A stretch of DNA of 64,000 bases, from NCBI RefSeq assembly GCF_005222205.1, contig NZ_CP032345.1:685001-749000 (forward strand), given 5' to 3'. The notes under the pieces were generated by a model. That model did not search any database and was not told where the DNA came from. It saw only the letters and a list, made by a program, of their open reading frames with translations. Source of the DNA: Azospirillum brasilense. GTDB lineage: Bacteria > Pseudomonadota > Alphaproteobacteria > Azospirillales > Azospirillaceae. The position numbers and the translations under genes were made by a program. The first letter of the stretch is position 1, and each line of letters opens with the position of its first letter. This document shows, one piece after another, positions 17,571 through 31,886 of the stretch.

Positions 17571-17974
17571 ATGGCGACCGATCCCAATTTCTGGCCCGAT
17601 TATCTGGAACAGCACCGCGACCCGACGAACCGGGCGCTGCACGTCGCCGGCACGCTGTCGGCGGCGGCCCTGTTGGGGGTGGGACTGGCCCGCCGCGACT
17701 GGCGGGCGCTGGTGGCGGCGCCGCTGGTCGGGTACGGAGCGGCGTGGCTGGGCCATTTCCTGGTGGAGCGCAACCGGCCCAGGACGCTGGACGCGCCGCT
17801 GGCCTCGCTGGCCGCAGACATCCGCATGGCCGGGCTGGCCCTGACCGGCCAGTTGGCGCGGGAATACCGGCGCTACGGCATTCCCGACCGCCCCGGCCTC
17901 GTGATCCGCCAGCACCCGCCGAGCGCACCCGCTCCGGCTTTGGAGAGGGTAGCGCCGGACGGGACGCGCGGTAG

Positions 17975-17978
<4 letters not shown>
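17571..17978 (+). CDS. Mpo1-like (DUF962) small membrane protein
   Basis: 135 residues from the ATG at 17571, six bases after GGAAGGAG. It has [22 protein letters not shown] near the start and [17 protein letters not shown] in the middle; the two His (in NRALH and GHF) and the acidic/Arg context match the Mpo1/YGL010w family. The yeast member is an Fe-dependent dioxygenase of 2-hydroxy fatty acids. The bacterial role is unproven. Its 3' end overlaps the alaS stop codon by four bases in convergent orientation. Confidence 0.78.
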
Positions 17979-20644
<2,666 letters not shown>

Positions 20645-20986
20645 AAGCTGTCCAGGCTCCGGCTACGGTCGGCTACAATCGGCGGCGCGGCCTTGTTCTG
20701 CGGCCGAACCGTGCTTTTAACGTGACTTGCGGTGGCTGTCCACAGAGTGCCCGTCACTGGAACGAAAGCGCGTGAGGATGGCGAGAAGCGCGTGGCCCGA
20801 CCTCGCTCCATCAGGCGTTGGAGAAGAAGCAGGGCATGTCCGGATCGAGAAAGCTCGGCGGATCGCTGCGTCCGAGCGCATAGTCAGGCCAAGCGTCGGC
20901 GAGTGCGTGCTCGCACGCCCGTCTCAATTTGCATGCTGGTTCAGAAACGGACCTCGATGGAAGGAACTGGCAGACCGGCCGCGACC
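20645..20986. other. Intergenic gap of 342 bases upstream of alaS
   Basis: Should hold the alaS promoter, but no convincing -35/-10 pair stands out. On the minus strand the last 35 codons before a TGA at 20811-20813 (ending SFLDPDMPCFFSNA) have G/C-biased third positions like real genes of this window. There is no matching start or ribosome site upstream, so it may be the end of a decayed gene. It is not called. Confidence 0.35.
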
Positions 20987-21370
20987 TTATCTGGAATTCG
21001 GAGTTATGGGCGCGCCGATCCGCAGCAGATTGCCGTCCGGATCGATATGGGCAAACTCGCGCAGGCCATAGGGCGTGTCGGCCGGGGCGGTCAGACGACC
21101 ATCGACTTTGGCGGCCTGCCACGCCGCATGCAACGCGTCAGCGTCGTTGACGTAGAGATAGCAGGCTGTGGTTGAGCGTGCTGGCTCCAGGTCGGGAACC
21201 AGCGTCAAGTGAAGACTCACGTCGCCCCAGACAAGAAAACCATAAATGGGGTCCTCATCCGTATCGTTGTAGGCGGACGCCTCGAAGCCAAGACGCCGGT
21301 AATGGGCGAGCGCTGCGCGGACGTCCCGGACCGGCAAAATCGGCGTTACCCGTTCGAACTGCACAGCCAT
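20987..21370 (-). CDS. Glyoxalase/bleomycin-resistance superfamily protein
   Basis: 127 residues from the ATG at 21370 (MAVQFERVTPILPVRDVRAALAHYRRLGFEA); a longer open frame upstream has no conserved content. The single vicinal-oxygen-chelate domain shows the usual strand-helix start, FLVWGDVSLHL in the middle and FAHIDPDGNLLRIG at the end. The metal ligand expected near the end is present as the Asp/Glu region, but the set is incomplete, so binding or resistance roles are as likely as enzyme activity. It stands alone between alaS and recA. Confidence 0.8.
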   Translation of the reverse strand: MAVQFERVTPILPVRDVRAALAHYRRLGFEASAYNDTDEDPIYGFLVWGDVSLHLTLVPDLEPARSTTACYLYVNDADALHAAWQAAKVDGRLTAPADTPYGLREFAHIDPDGNLLRIGAPITPNSR

Positions 21371-21566
21371 GATGCCGTCATCCCCGTTCGCCAACCGTGG
21401 CGCATGATGCAGGAGAGGCGCGGCGAAGCACAAGCCTGAGGGGTCCGACCTCAGCGAGGCTTGGAAACGGAAGAATGCGCCGTGCTGTTTGCTCGCGCCC
21501 CGTTTGCTCTCCAACCACGAAATACAAACAGCCGACCGAAGGGCGCCGCCGCCGGAATGACGCATG

Positions 21567-21599
21567 AAAAAGGCGCCACCCTGTGGAGTGGCGCCCTTT
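21567..21599 (-). terminator. Terminator downstream of recA
   Basis: Reading on the minus strand, an 8-bp stem GGCGCCAC / GTGGCGCC with an eight-base loop is followed by TTTTT. It lies 51 bases past the recA stop codon. Confidence 0.85.
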
Positions 21600-21649
21600 C
21601 CCTGGATGGCTTCGTCAGGGACCTCCATCCACGAGGTCGCATCCCCGGA

Positions 21650-22729
<1,080 letters not shown>

Positions 22730-22804
22730 GCCCGTCTCCCCTTGTTAGATCACATCCGCGGCCCCAGGGCCAACGATCTCACCAACGGTCATTCGGTGAG
22801 AGGG

Positions 22805-22855
22805 AATGTACCAGCTTTGTTCTCCTGCGCAAAGCTCTAAGTTCCGCGAATGTTC
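22805..22855 (-). promoter_or_regulatory. recA promoter with LexA box
   Basis: The alphaproteobacterial LexA site GTTC-N7-GTTC is at 22841-22855 (GTTC CGCGAAT GTTC). Reading toward recA, it is followed by a -35 element TTTGCG (complement of 22828-22833), a 17-base spacer and a -10 element TACATT (complement of 22805-22810). The -10 lies about 75 bases upstream of the recA ATG. LexA bound here would repress recA until DNA damage. The divergent methyltransferase gene could share the site. Confidence 0.8.
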
Positions 22856-22997
22856 TCATCGCAAGTTAGGAACGATCCGGCGCTGTGCAATGACCATTCG
22901 CCTCTGGCGCCATGACCGTCCGGAAGCGATGCAACGGAATTCCAACTGCGGCGTTCATGAGGAGATGCTCCGCCAACGACACCCCGAAAAGCCACAC

Positions 22998-23501
22998 ATG
23001 ACGACCGCCCACTCCACGCTCGACCGGATGATCGACCGCCTCACCACCCAGCGCGTCGCGCTCGGCTGGGCCGCCGGCTGCGTCGCTGGGACCCCCGGCC
23101 TGGTGATGGAAATCGGTCTGGGAAAGGGCCGCACCTACGACCATCTGCGCCACCTGTTCCCGCCGCGCGACATCCTGGTGTTCGATATGTGGGCGCGTGT
23201 TCCCGCGTCCCTGCGCCCGGACGAGGACCGGCTGCTCCTGGGTGACTTCCGCGACACGCTGCCGGCCGCGGCGGAGCGCTTCCACGGCGCGGTGCGGCTG
23301 GCCCACGCCGACATCGGCAGCGCGCGGGAGGACGCGGAGGACGGCATCCGCCAGTGGATCGGCGGGTTGATCGAACCCTTCCTGGCGCCGGGCGCCCTCG
23401 TCCTGTCGGACCGCCCGATCGGCGCCGGGCGTCGCGGGTGGGAGGCTCTCGACGTGCCGGGAACGGACCGCTGGGCCTATCACGGCTGGCGCGTCGGATA
23501 A
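22998..23501 (+). CDS. SAM-dependent methyltransferase-like protein
   Basis: 167 residues from the ATG at 22998; an upstream ATG at 22965 sits directly after GAGGAG and is the alternative, adding 11 residues. Motif I is VMEIGLGKGRTYDHLR, followed by VFDMWARVP (acidic end of strand 2) and RLAHADIGS (motif for strand 4). It has the short class I methyltransferase fold with an unknown substrate. It is divergent from recA and its 5' region includes the LexA box, so damage control is possible but untested. Confidence 0.7.
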   Translation: MTTAHSTLDRMIDRLTTQRVALGWAAGCVAGTPGLVMEIGLGKGRTYDHLRHLFPPRDILVFDMWARVPASLRPDEDRLLLGDFRDTLPAAAERFHGAVRLAHADIGSAREDAEDGIRQWIGGLIEPFLAPGALVLSDRPIGAGRRGWEALDVPGTDRWAYHGWRVG

Positions 23502-23513
23502 GGCCCCGCCCCG

Positions 23514-26039
<2,526 letters not shown>

Positions 26040-26089
26040 CGGAACTCCAGGTCAGCCGTTCGCCGCAAGGAAAGGTCCGGGAACGGTCC

Positions 26090-27166
26090 TCAGTTCCGCA
26101 CCGCGCGTCCTTTCAGCTTGAAGACATAGGTAATGACTTCCGCCACGGCGCGATAGTGCTCGGACGGAACCTCCTCGTCGATATCGCATGCGGCATAGAG
26201 CGCACGGGCGAGGGGCGGATTTTCCATCACCGGCACGCCGTTCTCCTCGGCGATCTCGCGGATCTTGAAGGCGACGGCGTCGGCGCCCTTCGCCACCACC
26301 ATCGGAGCACCCATGGTGGAGGAGTCGTATTTGAGCGCGACGGCGAAGTGGGTCGGGTTGGTCACCACCACGTCGGCGCCGGGCACCGCCGCCATCATGC
26401 GCTTGCGCGCCCGCTCGAACCGCAACTGGCGGATGCGGCCCTTCACGTGCGGGTCGCCTTCGGCCTGCTTGTGCTCGTCCTTCACCTCCTGCTTGGTCAT
26501 GCGCATCTTCTTGTCGAAGCTGTGGCGCTGCCAGAACAGGTCGGCCCCGGCGATCAGGGTCAGAATGGCCAGCACGCCGGACAGCAGCCGGAAGGTCAGG
26601 CCGTCCATCTCGCGGAGCAGCATCATCATGTCGATGCCGATGAAATGCCCGATGGTGAGCATCATCGGCTGAAGCGCGATGTAGGCGACCACGCCGACCA
26701 CCGCGACCTTGGCCAGGCTCTTCAGCAGGTCGACGCCCTTCTGGGCGCTGAACAGGTTGGCGATGCCGGAGATCGGGTTCAGCTTGCTGAACTTCGGCGT
26801 GATCAGTTCCCAGGAGACGTTGAAGCCCTTCTGCCCGATCGTGCCGATCACCCCGGCGAACAGCAGGAACAGGATGGGCAGCCACAACGCCCACAGGATG
26901 TCCTTCATCACCCGCATCAGCACGGCGCCGACCCCGCCCTGGTCCATGGGGATCTGGTCCAGATTCTCGAAAAAGAAGTTCAGGCGGGGCACCATGCCCT
27001 TCAGCGTTCCGGGCAGGGTCGTGACCAGGATCACCAGCGCCGCGGCGATCATCAGCCAGTTGCCGATTTCCTGGGTCATCGCGAACTGGCCCTGCTTGTG
27101 GGCCTCGTCGAGCTTCTTTTGCGTCGGCTCTTCTGTTTTGGATGATTCATCCGCGTCTTCGGACAC
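26090..27166 (-). CDS. flhB: Flagellar export protein FlhB
   Basis: 358 residues from a GTG that follows GGGGAGGG. Four membrane segments lie in residues 30-215; the cytoplasmic domain follows with the autocleavage site NPTH (VVVTNPTHFAVALKY), where cleavage between N and P switches export from rod/hook to filament substrates. The N-terminal tail is charged (EDADESSKTEEPTQKKLDEA), as is normal. It lies 15 bases after fliR, at the end of a flgB-flgC-fliE-fliQ-fliR-flhB cluster. Confidence 0.97.
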   Translation of the reverse strand: MSEDADESSKTEEPTQKKLDEAHKQGQFAMTQEIGNWLMIAAALVILVTTLPGTLKGMVPRLNFFFENLDQIPMDQGGVGAVLMRVMKDILWALWLPILFLLFAGVIGTIGQKGFNVSWELITPKFSKLNPISGIANLFSAQKGVDLLKSLAKVAVVGVVAYIALQPMMLTIGHFIGIDMMMLLREMDGLTFRLLSGVLAILTLIAGADLFWQRHSFDKKMRMTKQEVKDEHKQAEGDPHVKGRIRQLRFERARKRMMAAVPGADVVVTNPTHFAVALKYDSSTMGAPMVVAKGADAVAFKIREIAEENGVPVMENPPLARALYAACDIDEEVPSEHYRAVAEVITYVFKLKGRAVRN

Positions 27167-27181
27167 CGGATCCCTCCCCGC

Positions 27182-27952
27182 TCAGCCCGGTCTCAGGAAG
27201 TCGACGAAGGCGGCCTCGAAATGGGTCAGCCAGAACATCATCATCGCGGCCAGCGTCAGGGCGAACATGAACAGCCCCAGCGCGACCTGGAGCGAGGTGA
27301 ACAGGAAGAACACCTGGATCTGCGGCGCCAGCTTGTTCAGCAGCCCCAGCGCCAGCGCGAACAGCATGCCGGAGATCAGGAACGGCGCCGCCATCTGGAC
27401 GCCCAGCACGAAGGATTTGCCGACCAGCTGCCCGACCACGTTCGCCATGTCGTCGATGGGGATCGCCGCCCCCGGCGCGAAGGTCGAATAGCTGTCCACC
27501 ACCGCCATGATCAGCAGATGGTGCAGGTTGGTGATGAAGATCAGCAGCAGCCCCAGCCACCCCAGCAGGGCGCCGGGCAGAGATCCCTGCGACGCCATGG
27601 CCGGGTTGAACATCTGGGCGTTCGACAGGCCGGACTGCAGCGCGATGATCGTCCCGGCGACCTCCAGCGCGCCCATCAGCAGGCGCGCGACGGTGCCCAT
27701 GAAGATGCCGACGGTCACCTCCCCGGCGATCAGGACGAACAGGCGGAAGATGTTGTCGGGCATCGGCGGCATGCGGTCGCCCAGGACCGGCGCCACCAGG
27801 ACGCTGACCGCGACCGAAAAGAGAAGGCGCGTGCGGGCGGAGACGAAGGCGTCGCCGATGGTCGGCATGATGCTGAAGGCGGTCCCGACGCGCGCGAAGA
27901 CCAGCAACCAGACGAAGATCTGGTCGCCCAGGAACTGCTGAAGCAGGTTCAT
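27182..27952 (-). CDS. fliR: Flagellar export protein FliR
   Basis: 256 residues with about six membrane segments, including FARVGTAFSIMPTIGDAFVSARTRLL near the start and the conserved GEVTVGIFMG segment near residue 75. FliR is part of the FliPQR export pore in the basal body. The ATG overlaps the fliQ stop region by four bases, which indicates translational coupling. Length is normal for the family. Confidence 0.96.
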   Translation of the reverse strand: MNLLQQFLGDQIFVWLLVFARVGTAFSIMPTIGDAFVSARTRLLFSVAVSVLVAPVLGDRMPPMPDNIFRLFVLIAGEVTVGIFMGTVARLLMGALEVAGTIIALQSGLSNAQMFNPAMASQGSLPGALLGWLGLLLIFITNLHHLLIMAVVDSYSTFAPGAAIPIDDMANVVGQLVGKSFVLGVQMAAPFLISGMLFALALGLLNKLAPQIQVFFLFTSLQVALGLFMFALTLAAMMMFWLTHFEAAFVDFLRPG

Positions 27953-28269
27953 CCGCCGCCGCCGGGCAGGTTTCCGGCGTTGGGGACGGTGTTCACGCCG
28001 GTGCCGATGGCGACGATGCGGTCGGCGACCTCATGCTCGAAGAAGGAGCGCAACTCGCCCAGCATGAAGGGCATCAGCAGGATGGACAGGCCGAAGACCA
28101 GCAGGACCTTCGGCACCATGGCCAGAGTCTGCTCGCTGATCTGGGTGACCGCCTGGAACACCGAGATGATCGTGCCGACCACCATCATGGCGACCAGCAC
28201 CGGCGCCGCCACGAACACCAGCGTGACGATGGAGGTGCGGCAGATCTCGATGACGTCGGTTTCGCTCAT
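27949..28269 (-). CDS. fliQ: Flagellar export protein FliQ
   Basis: 106 residues, slightly longer than the usual 85-90 because of a Gly-rich C-terminal tail (NTVPNAGNLPGGGG). Two membrane hairpin helices are at about 14-38 and 50-72; SVFQAVTQISEQTL between them is the FliQ signature. It is part of the FliPQR pore and overlaps fliR by four bases. Confidence 0.95.
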   Translation of the reverse strand: MSETDVIEICRTSIVTLVFVAAPVLVAMMVVGTIISVFQAVTQISEQTLAMVPKVLLVFGLSILLMPFMLGELRSFFEHEVADRIVAIGTGVNTVPNAGNLPGGGG

Positions 28270-28314
28270 GATGCTTCGCTCAGGCCACGTGTGCTCGGGG
28301 TCCGCCGGCCGCCG

Positions 28315-28614
28315 TCAGATCGGCATGCGCAGGATTTCCTGATAGGCCGACAGCACCTTGTCGCGCACGGCGGTGACGGTCTGCAGCGTCACCTCGGCGT
28401 TGGTGACGGCCTGGACCACGTCGGTCAGGTCGGCCTGCCCGACGGCGGCCTTGGCGGTCATCGTCTCGCCCTGCTTCAGGTCGCCGATGACCTCCTTGGC
28501 GGTCTGCTCCAGCACGTCGCCGAAGCTGACGCCGCCGCGCGGGGCCATGCCCGGCCCGGTCGTGGAGGCGGCGGTGTTCGCGTAGGCCGCGGCGGCGTTG
28601 ATCGGGTTGACCAT
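28315..28614 (-). CDS. fliE: Hook-basal body protein FliE
   Basis: 99 residues. The C-terminal half TDVVQAVTNAEVTLQTVTAVRDKVLSAYQEILRMPI split as the FliE signature (helix ending in LRMPI) is clear. FliE joins the MS ring/export gate to the rod and is exported early. GGAAGG precedes the ATG. It lies between flgC and fliQ in the operon. Confidence 0.95.
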   Translation of the reverse strand: MVNPINAAAAYANTAASTTGPGMAPRGGVSFGDVLEQTAKEVIGDLKQGETMTAKAAVGQADLTDVVQAVTNAEVTLQTVTAVRDKVLSAYQEILRMPI

Positions 28615-28651
28615 GGGACGTTCGTCCTTCCTTCAAAAATGCGTCGCCGCG

Positions 28652-29062
28652 TCAGGCGCGGAGGATGTCGATGGTGCGCATCAGCATCTGGCGGGCGCTG
28701 TCCACCGCCGACAGGTTGGCCTCGTAGGAGCGCTGCGCCTCGCGCATGTCCATCGCCTCGACCACCGAATTGACGTTGGGCAGCAGCACATAGCCGTCGG
28801 CGTCCGCGGAGGGATGCGAGGGGTCGTAGCGCCGCTCGAAGTCCTTCTTGTCCACGTCGATCTTGGCGACGCGGACGAGATCGACCCCCATCTGGCGGTC
28901 CAGCGCGTTCTGGAACATCACGACCTTGCGCCGGTAAGGCAGATCGCCCGGCGTTTCCGCCGTGGTGTTGGCATTGGCCAGATTTTCCGCGATGGTCTTC
29001 AGGCGGGTGCCCTGCGCCTTCATGCCGGACGCGGACACCGCCATCGACGTGTAGAGATCCAT
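28652..29062 (-). CDS. flgC: Flagellar proximal rod protein FlgC
   Basis: 136 residues. The N-terminal rod/hook motif (ASGMKAQGTRLKTIAENLANANT) and the C-terminal motif (NSVVEAMDMREAQRSYEANLSA, then MRTIDIL) frame the protein as in all axial family members. FlgC is a minor proximal rod subunit. AGAAGGAAG precedes the ATG. It is 57 bases after flgB. Confidence 0.96.
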   Translation of the reverse strand: MDLYTSMAVSASGMKAQGTRLKTIAENLANANTTAETPGDLPYRRKVVMFQNALDRQMGVDLVRVAKIDVDKKDFERRYDPSHPSADADGYVLLPNVNSVVEAMDMREAQRSYEANLSAVDSARQMLMRTIDILRA

Positions 29063-29119
29063 CTTCCGCTTCCTTCTGCGAGCTTGGCGCCCCGAACCCC
29101 GCCTGAACGCCGACTGTCC

Positions 29120-29524
29120 TCAACCGCCGCTGCGGATCGCGGAGCGGATCAGGTTGACCTGCTTCTTGTAGAGGTTCGTGATCGTCTGGTAGTCCATGCC
29201 CGTCTGGCCCTGCTTCAGCATCTGCTCTTCCAGGACCACGGTGTTGCCGTCCGGCGCCGTCTCGTAGGGATTGCGCTGGCGCTGCTCCTGGTTCAGCCCG
29301 CCCGCGCCCCGCGTCCCCTGCAGGTGCGAGGCGTTGGTGGCGGTGGGCTGGAGGCGGCGGCTGTCGGACAGGGCGTCGCGGAAGGTGAAGGGCTTCAGGT
29401 CCCGGCCCTTGTAATCCGGCGTGTCGGCGTTGGCGATGTTCGCCGCGATCACGTTCTGGCGTTCGGTCAGCCAGCCCATCTTGCGCGACATCAGCTTGAA
29501 GAGGCCGAGATTCTCGAGATTCAT
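29120..29524 (-). CDS. flgB: Flagellar proximal rod protein FlgB
   Basis: 134 residues from the ATG at 29524 (MNLENLGLFKLMSRKM); the upstream in-frame extension is not conserved. The axial motif RQNVIAANIANADTPDYKGRD is at residues 20-40, and the C-terminal helix is MDYQTITNLYKKQVNLIRSAI. It is the first gene of the flgB-flgC-fliE-fliQ-fliR-flhB cluster. Its promoter region, shared with a divergent cluster, carries a CtrA-like site. Confidence 0.95.
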   Translation of the reverse strand: MNLENLGLFKLMSRKMGWLTERQNVIAANIANADTPDYKGRDLKPFTFRDALSDSRRLQPTATNASHLQGTRGAGGLNQEQRQRNPYETAPDGNTVVLEEQMLKQGQTGMDYQTITNLYKKQVNLIRSAIRSGG

Positions 29525-29623
29525 CGCCGGGTTCCGGTCTGAGGGCCTGCCGCCCGGACACGCGAAGGCGCGCATCGAGACAGGCGGGATGCATCACAGC
29601 ATTCCGATCTTCCGCCGTTTCAG

Positions 29624-29638
29624 TTAATCAAAGATGAA
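29624..29638. promoter_or_regulatory. CtrA-like site between flgB and the flhX-fliOP cluster
   Basis: TTAA-TCAAAGA-TGAA, one mismatch to the CtrA consensus TTAA-N7-TTAA, lies 100 bases upstream of flgB and 112 bases upstream of the divergent gene. It could serve both directions. A separate palindrome follows nearby. Confidence 0.45.
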
Positions 29639-29684
29639 TCCCGCCCGCGGCATCGTTCCGTCCATCCCCGCAGCGCTTGAGCTT

Positions 29685-29702
29685 CATGCTTCGTTAAGCA
29701 TG
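29685..29702. promoter_or_regulatory. Palindrome in the flgB/flhX divergent region
   Basis: CATGCTT-CGTT-AAGCATG is a perfect 7-bp inverted repeat. It lies 48 bases before the start at 29750 and 161 bases before flgB. It may be an operator or a small hairpin in one leader; the binding protein is unknown. Confidence 0.4.
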
Positions 29703-29749
29703 TTCCGCCAGGATACGCCCATCGACACAGGCCATCCGGCAGGAGCCCC

Positions 29750-30076
29750 TTGTCCGAGCCGACTCCGAACCACCGCCCCCTCCCCAACCGGCCCGTCGCG
29801 GTCGCGCTGAAGTATGAGCTGGGCGACCAGTCCCTGCCCCGCGTGGTCGCCACCGGCAAGGGCCATGTGGCCGAACAGATCCTGGAACTGGCCTTCGCCA
29901 ACGGCGTCAAGGTGCGCGAGGACGCCGACCTCGTGCAGATCCTGTCGGCGGTGGACATCGATTCGGAGATCCCCATCGAGGCCATCGCCGCCGTGGCCGA
30001 GATCCTCGCCTACGTCTACCGCGCCAACGGCACGCTGCCGCCTTCCGCGGAACCGGTTGCCGGAGAGGCTCCGTGA
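29750..30076 (+). CDS. FlhB C-terminal-domain-like protein (FlhX type)
   Basis: 108 residues from a TTG that follows AGGAG by four bases. It matches only the cytoplasmic C-terminal half of FlhB: RPVAVALKYE corresponds to the strand just after the FlhB cleavage site, and the rest follows FlhB to its end (DIDSEIPIEAIAAVAEILAYVY). The membrane part and the NPTH motif itself are absent. Similar FlhX proteins can partly replace the cleaved FlhB fragment in other bacteria. It heads a cluster with fliO and fliP. Confidence 0.85.
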   Translation: MSEPTPNHRPLPNRPVAVALKYELGDQSLPRVVATGKGHVAEQILELAFANGVKVREDADLVQILSAVDIDSEIPIEAIAAVAEILAYVYRANGTLPPSAEPVAGEAP

Positions 30077-30441
30077 CCGGCGCCGCGACGCTCCGCCGGG
30101 ACATCCAGGCTCTGGCCGCCGCGCTGGAGGAGACCCGCGACCAGATGGAGGCCGGGCTGGCGGCGGACCTGACCGGGCTCGACACCCGCGTCGCCGCCCT
30201 GTGCGCCGAGGCGCGGTCGGTCCGCGGCGACGCCGAACTGGCCGCCGCCTTGGAACGCCTGCTCCCCACGCTGGACGCGGTCGCGGCAGCGCTGACCCGC
30301 CAGAGGGAAACGCTGGCCGCCGCCGCCGAGGGACGCCACGACCCCCATTCGGCGCGCCAGCGCGCCAGCGCCGCTTACGGCCGCAGCGCCCCCGCCGACC
30401 TTCCGTCCGACCCGCCGGCCACGCCGTCCCGACAGAGCTGA
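30073..30441 (+). CDS. Unknown helical protein in the fliO-fliP cluster
   Basis: 122 residues from a GTG overlapping the previous stop codon (GTGA). Residues 5-95 are almost wholly helical and Ala/Leu/Glu rich (IQALAAALEETRDQMEAGLAADL), with heptad spacing, followed by a Pro/Ser-rich tail. No signal peptide or membrane segment. Position between an FlhB-like gene and fliO, with overlapping frames, argues for a flagellar role, perhaps an export chaperone, but I recognise no family. Confidence 0.65.
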   Translation: MTGAATLRRDIQALAAALEETRDQMEAGLAADLTGLDTRVAALCAEARSVRGDAELAAALERLLPTLDAVAAALTRQRETLAAAAEGRHDPHSARQRASAAYGRSAPADLPSDPPATPSRQS

Positions 30442-30449
30442 CCTGATCC

Positions 30450-30800
30450 ATGGGCCTCGACCAGTACATCCAATTCGTTCTCGCCCTCGCCTTCGTCATC
30501 GCGCTGATCGTGCTGGTGGCCTGGGTGATGCGCCGCATCGGCTTCGGCGGCATGACCGCGACGTCGGGGCGCCAGCGCCGTCTGGGCGTCGTCGAGGTGC
30601 TGCCGCTCGACGGCAAGCGCCGGCTGGTGCTGGTCCGCCGCGACGACCGCGAGCATCTGCTGCTGCTGAGCGCCTTCGGCGACCAGGTGGTCGACCAGAC
30701 GCCGCGCGGCGGCTTCCCGGGCGCGCTGGCCGAGGCCGCAACCCCGCCGTCCAGCACCCCGCCGTCCAGCGCCCCGCCATCTGCCGGGGTCCGGTCATGA
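30450..30800 (+). CDS. fliO: Flagellar biosynthesis protein FliO
   Basis: 116 residues. One membrane helix (about 9-28), then the FliO core QRRLGVVEVLPLDGKRRLVLVRRDDREHLLLL, and a Pro/Ser-rich tail with a short repeated PPSS/PPSA unit. FliO is a scaffold for assembling the FliP ring. Its end overlaps fliP by four bases. Confidence 0.93.
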   Translation: MGLDQYIQFVLALAFVIALIVLVAWVMRRIGFGGMTATSGRQRRLGVVEVLPLDGKRRLVLVRRDDREHLLLLSAFGDQVVDQTPRGGFPGALAEAATPPSSTPPSSAPPSAGVRS

Positions 30801-31570
30801 CGACCGGCACGGGCGTGACGAAGCGGCTGGCCCTCGCCGGACTGCTGGCGCTGGCGATCGGGCTGGCCGGGGCGCTGGCCGCCGGGCCGGCGCTGGCGCA
30901 GAGCATGACCTTCGACCTGGGCGACGCCGGGGGATCGACCACCGGGCGCATCGTCCAGATGGTCGCGCTGATCACGGTGCTGTCGCTGGCGCCGTCGATC
31001 CTCATCATGATGACGGCGTTCACCCGTATCGTCATCGTGCTGTCCTTCCTGCGCTCGGCGCTGGGCATCCAGCAGGTGCCGCCGAACACGGTGCTGATGT
31101 CGCTGGCGGTCTTCCTGACCTTCTTCGTCATGGCCCCGGTGTTCGAGCGTTCCTACAACCAGGGCATCCAGCCGCTGATCAACCAGGACATCGACGAGAC
31201 GGAGGCGTTCCGCCGCACGGTCGCCCCGCTGCGCGAATTCATGCTGAAGCACGCCAGCGAGAAGGACCTGCGCCTGTTCATGGACATGGCGCGCATCGAG
31301 AACGTGACCGACGCCGAGCAGACCCCGCTCCACGTCCTGGTCCCCGCCTTCATGATCTCGGAGATCAAGCGGGCCTTCGAGATCGGCTTCCTGCTGTTCC
31401 TCCCCTTCCTGATCATCGACATGGTGGTGTCGTCGATCCTGATGTCGATGGGCATGATGATGCTGCCGCCGACCATGGTGGCGATCCCCTTCAAGATCAT
31501 CTTCTTCGTGCTGGTCGACGGCTGGTACCTGATCGCCGGGTCGCTGGCCCGCAGTTTCGGGACGCTCTAA
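30797..31570 (+). CDS. fliP: Flagellar export protein FliP
   Basis: 257 residues. Cleavable signal peptide (about 1-35, ending ALAQS), then the FliP core with four membrane segments: MMTAFTRIVIVLSFLRSALGIQQVPPN, FMISEIKRAFEIGFLLFLPF and VSSILMSMGMMMLPP are the two signatures. FliP forms the core of the export pore with FliQ and FliR. It overlaps fliO by four bases and is followed by a palindromic repeat that may end transcription. Confidence 0.97.
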   Translation: MTTGTGVTKRLALAGLLALAIGLAGALAAGPALAQSMTFDLGDAGGSTTGRIVQMVALITVLSLAPSILIMMTAFTRIVIVLSFLRSALGIQQVPPNTVLMSLAVFLTFFVMAPVFERSYNQGIQPLINQDIDETEAFRRTVAPLREFMLKHASEKDLRLFMDMARIENVTDAEQTPLHVLVPAFMISEIKRAFEIGFLLFLPFLIIDMVVSSILMSMGMMMLPPTMVAIPFKIIFFVLVDGWYLIAGSLARSFGTL

Positions 31571-31680
31571 AGCGGATTGCAATCCGCTTTGGACCGCGCC
31601 GGCGGTCCCGGTCGCGCATGCGACCGGAGCCCGCCGGCGAATGAGGCGCTATGAGTCTAAAGCGAACGGAAGTTCGCTTT
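31569..31680. repeat. Nested palindromic repeat between fliP and kup
   Basis: Two short perfect or near-perfect palindromes flank the element: AAAGCGGATT...CCGCTTT at 31569-31590, starting in the fliP stop codon, and AAAGCGAAC...GTTCGCTTT at 31659-31680. Between them lies a larger hairpin with CGCCGGCGG / CCGCCGGCG and CGGTCGC-GCAT-GCGACCG stems. This looks like a mobile or repeated intergenic unit of alphaproteobacteria and could serve as a fliP terminator. The rest of the gap (31681-31886) holds the kup leader, with only weak promoter-like sequence (TAGTAT near 31757). Confidence 0.65.
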
Positions 31681-31886
31681 AGTGGCAGACATTCGGATTG
31701 CCGATGGCCCAGATCGTCGCAGGTGAAACCGCCTGCGGACGGGCGCATCGGCTTGCGCTAGTATTGGATCCGGGAAGAGCGTAAGAGGATCGGCCCGCGC
31801 GAGCGCACCGACCGCCGCCGTACCCGCAGCTTGTGGCTTCTTCGTCCCCCGCTCGGACTCCCAACGGACTTCCTTCCACGTCCCAC

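Noticed and set aside
20811..20920. End of a decayed gene on the minus strand
   Set aside because: The last 35 codons look gene-like, but there is no start, ribosome site or recognisable domain. It is mentioned only in the gap entry.
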